Below are positions 1 through 4,985 of a stretch of 5,586 nucleotides of DNA, piece by piece. The number at the start of each line of letters is the position of its first letter. Positions within the stretch are counted from its first letter, which is position 1. A program made the position numbers and the translations under genes. The DNA lies in assembly GCA_963693635.1 (NCBI GenBank), contig CAVOBC010000322.1, forward strand, positions 1 through 5,586, read 5' to 3'. The notes beneath the pieces are model-generated. The model did no database searches and was not told the DNA's origin. It was given only the letters and a program-made list of their open reading frames with translations. Source of the DNA: CAVOBC01 sp963693635. GTDB taxonomy: Bacteria; Pseudomonadota; Gammaproteobacteria; Pseudomonadales; Azotimanducaceae.

Positions 1-71
1 CAGCCCGTGGTCTTTCGATGTTGACGAAGATCGACCAACCTCGCTTAGATCAGCGATGCTGGATCGCCCGT

Positions 72-1265
72 TCACCTCTGGCACCCTGTGCAATAGGAAG
101 CCCAAGCATTCATCAATTCAGCTCGTTTGGTCAGTAAATCTCCACGTTGATACGCTGCCTCTGCTTGGTTCTTGATCGAGTGCGCCAACGCCGCCTCGGC
201 CACCTCCCGTGGGAAGTTGGTGACCTCTGCACACCAATCCCGAAAGGACGACCGGAACCCGTGCACCGTCAGATCCGCACGATACTCTTTCGCAACCTTC
301 AGGAGCGCGGAATCAGAGATAGGGCGGGTCGTCAGGCCAGGGAAGATCCTCTCGTCGAACCGAAGCGGTTCAACGCGATTCAACACTGCAATCGCACTCT
401 CAGAGAGTGGCACTCGATGGGGGCGACCAGCCTTCATTCGCTCACCTGGAATGCTCCAGACATTTGTCTCAAGACATATCTCGGAGTCAACTGCTTGTCG
501 CGCCTCACCGCTGCGTGTTGCCGTGAGGATTAGAAACGCAACAGCATTGGCTGCAACTGACTCCTTCTTGCGCAACCACGCAAAGAACTCGGGCATTTCA
601 CGATATGGCAATGCAGTGAAATGTCGGACCTTCTGGACCTTCGCACGCGCCGGCAGAAGTTTGTCCAAGTGACCACGCCACCTTGCCGGGTTTTCCCCAT
701 CCCTGTAGCCACGGACCTTGGCCCAGTCGAGAATCGCCTCGATACGTTGACGCACTCTGGTGGCTGTCTCGGTTCGGGTCTCCCATAGCGGCTCAATCAC
801 CCGCAGGACCAGACCGACCTCGATGTCTTTCACCGAAACGTCACTAAATACCGGAAAGGCATAGGTTGAAAGCGTGTTGCGCCATTGGCTGCCGTGTTTA
901 GCGTTTCGCCAGGAAGGCTCATGAGCACCAATGTACCGCTCCGCACATTCCTGAAACGTAACGCCAGCGGCCCTGTCGAGCCTCAGACGAGACTTCTCCT
1001 GACGGCAAGCATCGATCGGGTCAAGGCCCTCGCGACGCATCTGCGCGCATCCCTGGGCTTCGTGACGTGCCTGTTCTAACGAGCGTTCGCTTGTCGATCC
1101 AAGTCCGTGCCTACGCTCACGCCCGTCGATGGAGTATCGGTAGACCCAAGACTTCGTCAGCGTGGGGCTGACCTGTAGGTAGAGACCGGCACCGTCCGGA
1201 TACCAACCCGCCTGTTCGATCTTCTTGACCTTGAGGGCGGAGAGTCGCTTGACAAGTCTAGGCAT
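72..1265 (-). CDS. Tyrosine recombinase (P4-type prophage/island integrase)
   Basis: Complete 397-residue site-specific recombinase, a normal length for integrases of the DUF4102 (P4-like) group, which insert prophages and genomic islands, often at tRNA genes. The N-terminus (about 1-90) is the arm-type DNA-binding domain, seen as DGAGLYLQV (24-32) followed by W40, Y42 and the RRHGLGS segment (51-57). The core-binding domain spans about 100-200, with TFQECAERYI (103-112). The catalytic domain (about 215-390) has the full set: R251 in TATRSGEAR, K278, H335 and R338 in HGFRSSFRDW, H362 in LAHS, and nucleophile Y372 in AYQRGD. The enzyme is therefore probably active. A TAG stop directly precedes the chosen ATG in frame, so this is the earliest start; the Shine-Dalgarno match is poor. 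The gene points out of the window on the left. No tRNA gene or duplicated att core is visible, so the target site and cargo direction cannot be settled. Family assignment is firm; the tie to a particular element is not. Confidence 0.95.
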   Translation of the reverse strand: MPRLVKRLSALKVKKIEQAGWYPDGAGLYLQVSPTLTKSWVYRYSIDGRERRHGLGSTSERSLEQARHEAQGCAQMRREGLDPIDACRQEKSRLRLDRAAGVTFQECAERYIGAHEPSWRNAKHGSQWRNTLSTYAFPVFSDVSVKDIEVGLVLRVIEPLWETRTETATRVRQRIEAILDWAKVRGYRDGENPARWRGHLDKLLPARAKVQKVRHFTALPYREMPEFFAWLRKKESVAANAVAFLILTATRSGEARQAVDSEICLETNVWSIPGERMKAGRPHRVPLSESAIAVLNRVEPLRFDERIFPGLTTRPISDSALLKVAKEYRADLTVHGFRSSFRDWCAEVTNFPREVAEAALAHSIKNQAEAAYQRGDLLTKRAELMNAWASYCTGCQR

Positions 1266-1291
1266 CTATTCACGTTTCTATATACGGATAC

Positions 1292-1342
1292 ACATGAGAT
1301 TCTATCGGACAACATGAGACGATATAAGACGGAACATCTCAT
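1292..1342. repeat. Three ATGAGA hexamer copies upstream of the integrase
   Basis: ACATGAGA occurs at 1292-1299 and again 20 bp later at 1312-1319. An inverted core copy, TCTCAT, lies at 1337-1342. The surrounding stretch (about 1266-1350) is visibly AT-rich compared with the GC-rich genes on both sides. Short spaced repeats just upstream of an integrase gene are typical of arm-type integrase sites or of Xis or repressor sites, but this role is inferred only from position. Six- to eight-base repeats can occur by chance. Confidence 0.4.
1299..1327 (-). promoter_or_regulatory. Possible sigma-70-like promoter of the integrase gene
   Basis: On the minus strand, TTATAT (1322-1327) and TAGAAT (1299-1304) are separated by 17 bp, about 34 bp upstream of the integrase start. 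The -10 matches the consensus at five of six bases; the -35 is weak. One ATGAGA repeat lies inside the spacer, which would suit autoregulation by the integrase or an accessory factor. This is a consensus match only. Confidence 0.3.
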
Positions 1343-1435
1343 ATAACAGTGAAAAACGTAGGAAATGCAGACAGCATCGGACTTCATGGAACAAGCCTCA
1401 GGCGGACTGTATCACCCCCTGCCGGCCACGCTCGA

Positions 1436-1449
1436 CTTGCCGTGTTCGC
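1436..1449 (+). repeat. 14-bp inverted repeat flanking the dehydrogenase, copy 1
   Basis: CTTGCCGTGTTCGC on the plus strand, in the gap downstream of the dehydrogenase. A perfect reverse-complement copy lies at 3793-3806 in the gap upstream of the same gene. Beyond the 14 bases the match becomes patchy, with TGAC conserved nearby after a one-base shift. It could be a remnant of a mobile-element end or a shared protein-binding site. It could also be chance. Confidence 0.45.
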
Positions 1450-1517
1450 AGTGACAAGCCTCGTGCTCACCAACGCTATGCGAAGCGCGCTCGAGGCGGT
1501 AAGGGATCGGCGTCAAT

Positions 1518-3677
1518 TCACGGCGCCGCGGCCGCTTCGGCCGCGGCAGTTTCTTTCCTCGCCTCGATGGTTCGCGCGATCATGTACTGGTGGAGACGCT
1601 CCGAGTCATCGGCCGTCAATACGTCGGCGAAACTGTCCATACCCAGGTCTCTCTTTGAGCCTCCAAGGACGATCGCTGCCCACTCGGCGTGTGTTTCGCG
1701 GTTCATCTGGCGCAGGTCCGGTATGCCGCCACCGCTCGAGAAGGCGCCCGGGGCGTGACAAGCGCCGCAGATGTCGCCGAACAGTACCTCGCCCCGTTCG
1801 ATGTCGGCCACGGCGGCCGTGAGGGCGGGCGGTTCCGGATAGTCACGGTTGCGCTCGACGGGGGACGGCAGTTCGGCTTTGCCATCGAGGGCGAAAGTCA
1901 CAACACGCCCCGTGCTGCCGTAGAGATCATCGGCACTTCCAGGTGCGCCACCACCGGCACCGGTCAGTATCGTGACGAACTGCCGACCCTCGTGTTCGTA
2001 GGTGATCGGTGGCGCCACCATGGACGAATGAAGATCCATCTGCCAGCGGGTCTCGCCGCTGTCACTGTCGAAGGCAACGAATTTGCCGGTCTGTGCACCC
2101 TGGAACACGAGGTCACCGGCAGTCGCCAGCACGCCGCCATTCCATGCGAAATCCTGCTCCACCACCCACTTTTTTTCGCCCGTGACCGGATCAAAGGCGT
2201 TGAGAAACCCGGCGTTCTGGGGCGGGTCCGGCGATTCCCGCATGAGGCGTTCAATGCGCCCGAATTCGACGCCCGTGTTCCATTGACCGGGCCTGCGTTT
2301 ATAGAGGCCGGTCTTCTCATATTCGTCCGGCATCGCGAATAGAAACGGTAGGTCGTGCGATCCGAAATACACCAACCGTCGATCCGCATCGAACGACATG
2401 GCGTGCCAGTTGTGGGCGCCGCCCGGGCCTGGCAGGACCCATTTCGGATTGTCCAGGTATGCCGTGTCCGGGTTCTCGACAGGGCGCCCGGTATCGAGAT
2501 CAACGTGAGTTGCCCAGGTGACCGTCGCAAACTTGTGAGCGCGCAGCAGTTTACCGTCGGCGCGATCAATGACGTAGAAAAAGCCATTTTTCGGTGCCTG
2601 CATCAGGACCTTGCGTTCGGCGCCGTCAATGCTGATGTCCGCCAGCATCATGTCCTGCACCGCCGTGTAGTCCCAGTTGTCTCCAGGCGTCGTCTGGTAG
2701 TACCACTTCATGCGCCCGGTGTGCACGTCGAGGGCGACAATCGACGCCAGAAACAGGTTGTCGCCACCGCCCGGTGACCGGAGGACCCGGGTCCACGGCG
2801 AACCGTTGCCGACACCGAGATAAACGTTCTCGAAATCGGGGTCGTAGACAATCGAGTTCCACACCGTGCCGCCGCCGCCGATTTTCCACCACTCGCCGCC
2901 CTTCCACGTCTTTGCGGCAAGCTCCATTTCCGGATGTTCAAATGGGGCAGACGGATCGCCGGGGACGGTGAAAAAGCGCCAGGCCTGCTCGCCAGTCGCC
3001 GCATCATAGGCCGTGACATAACCCCGCACGCCGTATTCCGCGCCACCATTACCGATGAAAACCTTGCCCGCGGCAACGCGCGGCGCGCCGGTAATCGTAT
3101 ATTCCCGCGCGTGGTCGATCACCGTGTCGACCTCCCAGGTGGGGCTGCCGGACCGTGCATCGAGTGCGATCAGCCTGCCGTCCAGGGTCGCCGTGTAAAT
3201 TCGGCCCTTGTAGGCGGCGAGGCCCCTGGCGTTCGCGCCGCAGCACGCGCGCCGCCGGGTGACCCGGGGCACCTCAGGATCGTATCGCCAGATTTCCGCG
3301 CCGGTGCCGGCATCAACGGCATAGACGATATTGAAGGGGGTCGAAAAGTACATGACCCCGTCGATCACCAGGGGTGTCCCCTGCACGGGGTGATAGGTGT
3401 CAAGGTCCTTGTACCAGGCGACACCCAGGTCCTTCACGGTCTCGCGATTGATGTCGGTCAGGGGCGAGAACCGCTGTTCCTCGTAATTGCGACCGAAGGT
3501 GAGCCACGCGCCCGGTTCGTTGGTTTCGATGTCGGCGATTCGTTGTTCATCAACGACGGCGGTCGACGTTGTCTGCACCTGGCCCACAGCTGGTTTTTCG
3601 GCCGTCGCCGGCGGGTCTTCGGCGGAGCACCCGCACAGGAACACAAGGACGCACACCACTTTCAGCGCGTTGTTCAT
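1518..3677 (-). CDS. PQQ-dependent quinohaemoprotein alcohol dehydrogenase, lipoprotein, cytochrome c-fused
   Basis: Complete 719-residue enzyme expected to oxidise an alcohol (or aldehyde) with pyrroloquinoline quinone, outside the cytoplasm, and to pass electrons through its own haem c. The start at 3677 follows AAGGAGAG with 8 bp from AGGAG to ATG; an ATG-like start 12 codons upstream lacks this site. Residues 1-17 form a lipoprotein signal: K6, a hydrophobic run, then lipobox LCGC with Cys17 as the acylated residue and Ser18 at +2. The eight-bladed propeller (about 50-610) shows the vicinal cysteines C145-C146 of the PQQ pocket, E214 (AEYGVRG), W273, N291 (GNGSPW), catalytic D336 (GDNWDYT) and K363 (APKNGFF). 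E214, N291 and D336 match the Ca-binding and catalytic set of methanol and ethanol dehydrogenases. The residue two after D336 is Thr, not the extra Asp of lanthanide enzymes, so calcium is predicted. The cytochrome domain (about 625-705) has CGACH (C637, C640, H641) and a likely axial Met680 (LGMDSF). The substrate is unknown. No PQQ synthesis gene or partner cytochrome gene is adjacent. Confidence 0.96.
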   Translation of the reverse strand: MNNALKVVCVLVFLCGCSAEDPPATAEKPAVGQVQTTSTAVVDEQRIADIETNEPGAWLTFGRNYEEQRFSPLTDINRETVKDLGVAWYKDLDTYHPVQGTPLVIDGVMYFSTPFNIVYAVDAGTGAEIWRYDPEVPRVTRRRACCGANARGLAAYKGRIYTATLDGRLIALDARSGSPTWEVDTVIDHAREYTITGAPRVAAGKVFIGNGGAEYGVRGYVTAYDAATGEQAWRFFTVPGDPSAPFEHPEMELAAKTWKGGEWWKIGGGGTVWNSIVYDPDFENVYLGVGNGSPWTRVLRSPGGGDNLFLASIVALDVHTGRMKWYYQTTPGDNWDYTAVQDMMLADISIDGAERKVLMQAPKNGFFYVIDRADGKLLRAHKFATVTWATHVDLDTGRPVENPDTAYLDNPKWVLPGPGGAHNWHAMSFDADRRLVYFGSHDLPFLFAMPDEYEKTGLYKRRPGQWNTGVEFGRIERLMRESPDPPQNAGFLNAFDPVTGEKKWVVEQDFAWNGGVLATAGDLVFQGAQTGKFVAFDSDSGETRWQMDLHSSMVAPPITYEHEGRQFVTILTGAGGGAPGSADDLYGSTGRVVTFALDGKAELPSPVERNRDYPEPPALTAAVADIERGEVLFGDICGACHAPGAFSSGGGIPDLRQMNRETHAEWAAIVLGGSKRDLGMDSFADVLTADDSERLHQYMIARTIEARKETAAAEAAAAP
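1525..1547. other. Perfect 10-bp GC hairpin in the last dehydrogenase codons
   Basis: GCCGCGGCCG (1525-1534), a 3-base loop (1535-1537) and CGGCCGCGGC (1538-1547) form a perfect all-GC stem. It encodes the alanine-rich end of the dehydrogenase. On the minus strand it is not followed by a T-run, so it is not a standard intrinsic terminator for this gene, though it could protect or pause the 3' end. Read on the plus strand it is followed by a T-rich stretch (AGTTTCTTTCC). It could therefore weakly stop antisense transcripts entering the gene. Confidence 0.5.
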
Positions 3678-3685
3678 TGATGTCT

Positions 3686-3690
3686 CTCCT
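3686..3690 (-). promoter_or_regulatory. Shine-Dalgarno site that fixes the dehydrogenase start
   Basis: AGGAG within AAGGAGAG on the minus strand, 8 bp before the ATG at 3675-3677. It supports the 719-residue product, whose first residues form a plausible lipoprotein signal, over a 12-codon longer version starting at 3713. Confidence 0.85.
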
Positions 3691-3716
3691 TTCGAAACAG
3701 CCAGTACGACCACGAC

Positions 3717-3731
3717 TTTAGCGACACTAAA
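3717..3731. promoter_or_regulatory. Small inverted repeat TTTAG-N5-CTAAA upstream of the dehydrogenase
   Basis: TTTAG (3717-3721) and CTAAA (3727-3731) form a 5-bp dyad with a 5-base spacer, 40 bp upstream of the dehydrogenase start codon. It lies where an operator or the -10 region of a promoter would be expected, and TAAAGT within it on the minus strand is a weak -10-like hexamer. I found no convincing -35 at the proper distance. It could be a regulator site or chance. Confidence 0.25.
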
Positions 3732-3750
3732 ACACTAACACGGCCAGTCA

Positions 3751-3775
3751 CCCCACCCCACCCCACCCCACCCCA
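3751..3775. repeat. (CCCCA)5 pentanucleotide repeat; G-quadruplex motif on the minus strand
   Basis: Five perfect CCCCA units lie 74 bp upstream of the dehydrogenase start codon. On the coding (minus) strand this reads TGGGG five times: five runs of four G separated by single T, which fits the classic G-quadruplex rule with very short loops. It probably lies in the promoter region or the 5' untranslated RNA of the dehydrogenase gene. Such simple repeats can also change copy number by slipped-strand mispairing, altering promoter spacing or RNA structure. The repeat is directly visible; any regulatory effect is inferred. Confidence 0.9.
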
Positions 3776-3792
3776 CCAAAGGGCGCCGTCAG

Positions 3793-3806
3793 GCGAACAC
3801 GGCAAG
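3793..3806 (-). repeat. 14-bp inverted repeat flanking the dehydrogenase, copy 2
   Basis: Reverse complement of the 14-mer at 1436-1449, in the gap upstream of the dehydrogenase. The CACGGCAAGG that overlaps its end (3798-3807) also pairs imperfectly with the CCTTTTGCCGTG repeats at 3840-3868, so a stem between these sites is possible in a single strand. Confidence 0.45.
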
Positions 3807-3840
3807 GTTTAGAACGAACCCTTCAACACCTCATCGCCAC

Positions 3841-3874
3841 CTTTTGCCGTGATCAACCTTTTGCCGTGATCAAC
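3841..3874 (+). repeat. Tandem 17-bp direct duplication
   Basis: CTTTTGCCGTGATCAAC occurs twice with no gap (3841-3857 and 3858-3874), followed by the first three bases of a third copy. The second unit contains the stop codon of the transposase-remnant frame, so the duplication sits exactly at the edge of that remnant. It looks like local slippage or repair after loss of the rest of the element. Confidence 0.9.
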
Positions 3875-4214
3875 CTTCGATCGCTCTCGCTACACGCTGC
3901 GGAAATCCAGCGTAGGGATGAGATTGGATCTTGCCGATCACATGGGGGTCGGTGACATCGGCAATGATTCGCAACCGACCGCTGCAGTGCGGACACTGGA
4001 TGATGTCGATCTCGAACACGCGTTTCAGGCGATATGCCCAGGTCAGGCAGATTTGCGAGATGAAACGGGCCCCTCGTTGCCCAGGTAGAGGGAGAGCCGG
4101 TGGTGGCTCAGTTTGCCGTGGGAAGTCGGCATTCACCGCGTACCGGCTCGTGGTGACTGCAGGGAAAGCACGATCGTGCCGCAGAGTCAGCCAACCAGGT
4201 CGATCCTGCCCCAT
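3870..4214 (-). pseudogene. C-terminal remnant of an IS91-family transposase
   Basis: The 114-codon open frame holds, from about residue 55 to the end (about 3870-4052), the characteristic C-terminus of IS91-family (Y2 rolling-circle type) transposases. It shows LTWAYRLKRVFEIDI (57-71), a CPHC pair (74-77), then a RIIADVTDPHVIGKI segment (82-96). In this family the pattern is TWAQRLKRVF-IDI, then C-x2-C-GG, then a DP-VI-KIL stretch. The catalytic tyrosine and HUH regions, which lie several hundred residues upstream in intact transposases, are absent, so the fragment cannot move itself. Residues 1-54 (about 4053-4214) are proline/arginine-rich and not recognisable; they may be degraded linker or unrelated sequence, and the ATG at 4214 is probably fortuitous. 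The remnant sits between a toxin-antitoxin module and the dehydrogenase and marks past transposition here. Family recognition is by eye. Confidence 0.7.
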
Positions 4215-4240
4215 CTTCAGACCCTCTCATTGGGTCGTGA

Positions 4241-4636
4241 CTAATGAACGCGATCGATCCCGGAACACGCATCAAATCCACAATCGAAGCTGAGGATCCG
4301 GGTCGTCCCCGCGCGCTCCATGACAGCAATGTGCAATGCATCGCGCACGGAGAGTCCCGGAATCGAATCAATAATGGCTCTGGCCCGATGTACCTTCGGC
4401 ATGCCGAACGGATACGTAACATCCACGAGGTCCGTCAGGCTGGTGAACGCGGCGTCGATAGCGCCTCGTCAATCGATGGCCGCGTATCGGTGTAATAGCG
4501 CCTGGTACACCTCGACGGAGGTGATCATGCTGTCATCACCCCGAATGACCTGTTCGAGCAGGCTGATGGCTCCCAGTTTATTCGGATGCGGTGCGCCGAT
4601 GAGATACATCGGGATATCTGAGTCGATGAATATCAA
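4241..4636 (-). pseudogene. VapC-type PIN-domain toxin interrupted by one in-frame TGA
   Basis: Reading from a TTG start at 4636 through a single TGA (4469-4471, codon 56) gives a 131-residue PIN-domain protein of normal VapC length. VapC toxins are Mg-dependent RNases that cleave tRNA, rRNA or other RNA. The expected acidic residues are present: D5 in IFIDSDIPMYL, E43 in TSVEVYQ, D99 in LSVRDALH and D118 in LSFDCGFD. The stop lies in the segment AID*RGAID, where related proteins have an arginine-rich stretch, so a CGA-to-TGA change is the simplest cause. The frame is the same on both sides, so this is a nonsense mutation and not a frameshift. The TTG overlaps the antitoxin stop (TTGA), with AGGGG 11 bp upstream (4648-4652), which is typical translational coupling. 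The downstream part could restart at GTG 4426, but that product would lack D5 and E43 and should be inactive. A sequencing error cannot be excluded. Confidence 0.8.
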
Positions 4637-4866
4637 TCGATCGTCTGCCCCTGAGCAATCTCCTCCAGGATTTGATCGATATCACCCGACGGATAAGTAT
4701 GGCAAGCCGCGCGGGAAACGCCACGCAGTTTGGATTCGACGGTATGGGTCTGCTCAGACCTGGCACGTCTCAGGACCTGGCGCACCCATTCCGCCACTGT
4801 TATATGTTCTCTCTGCGCACACGTCTGGATGTCCCGGTATTTCAGATCATCGAACAGCACTTGCAT
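4633..4866 (-). CDS. VapB-like ribbon-helix-helix antitoxin
   Basis: Complete 77-residue protein, the size of VapB antitoxins, which bind and neutralise the partner VapC and repress their own promoter. The N-terminus has the ribbon-helix-helix layout: a short strand (MQVLF, 1-5), a helix with YRDIQ (10-14), a turn, then TVAEWVRQVLRRAR (23-36), the second helix. The C-terminal part (about 37-77) is the toxin-binding arm and ends in DIDQILEEIAQG (62-73). The stop overlaps the toxin start by four bases. The start at 4866 has no strong Shine-Dalgarno; another upstream ATG is out of frame. The gene is intact while its toxin partner carries a stop, so it may persist as an orphan antitoxin or repressor. 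Identification rests on fold pattern and gene order. Confidence 0.82.
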   Translation of the reverse strand: MQVLFDDLKYRDIQTCAQREHITVAEWVRQVLRRARSEQTHTVESKLRGVSRAACHTYPSGDIDQILEEIAQGQTID

Positions 4867-4889
4867 TCGTTTTTCATATTTTTGAGCCT

Positions 4890-4912
4890 AAGTGACTTAT
4901 CAAATGAGTCAA
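4890..4912 (-). promoter_or_regulatory. Possible promoter/operator of the antitoxin-toxin pair
   Basis: On the minus strand TTGACT (4907-4912) is a five-of-six match to a -35 box. TAGGCT begins 16 bp further on and is a weak -10. The dyad TGACT (4893-4897) with AGTCA (4907-4911), spaced by 9 bases, overlaps the -35 region. Ribbon-helix-helix antitoxins usually repress their own promoter through such short dyads, so this is a reasonable operator candidate. Confidence 0.35.
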
Positions 4913-4985
4913 TGCCACTCCCTATCCAGCGTCAAGCATGGTCACCCGACCCGACCCTGCATGTGTACTCGACTGAATACGGTCC

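Larger units (their letters stand above)
1266..1517. other. Intergenic gap between dehydrogenase and integrase
   Basis: This 252-bp gap separates the dehydrogenase stop from the integrase start. Its left third is AT-rich and holds the ATGAGA repeats and the possible integrase promoter. The rest (about 1350-1517) is GC-rich and shows no convincing coding frame, RNA gene or hairpin followed by a T-run. It contains one member (1436-1449) of a 14-bp inverted pair whose partner lies beyond the other end of the dehydrogenase gene. Confidence 0.6.

Noticed and set aside
48..65. Imperfect inverted repeat GATCAGC/GCTGGATC downstream of the integrase, as a terminator
   Set aside because: The stem needs a bulge and is not followed by a T-run on the minus strand, so it is not supported as an intrinsic terminator.
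1689..2342. Plus-strand open frame (217 codons) opposite the dehydrogenase C-terminal half
   Set aside because: Same cause: an antisense shadow of a high-GC coding region, with no family signature of its own.
2934..3680. Long plus-strand open frame (248 codons) opposite the dehydrogenase
   Set aside because: It is a shadow of the GC-rich dehydrogenase gene on the other strand. It shows no recognisable domain, and the minus-strand frame has all the family motifs.
3678..3869. Rolling-circle IS ends (oriIS/terIS) next to the IS91-type remnant
   Set aside because: GTTC/GAAC tetramers and weak stems occur here, but nothing matches a recognisable element end well enough to call.
4108..4422. Minus-strand 104-codon open frame crossing the toxin and the transposase remnant
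   Set aside because: It overlaps vapC in another frame and has no family motif, whereas the vapC frame carries the PIN residues.
4241..4426. Short separate gene starting at GTG 4426
   Set aside because: It is the C-terminal half of the PIN-domain toxin in the same frame as the upstream half, separated by one TGA. It is better described as part of the broken vapC.
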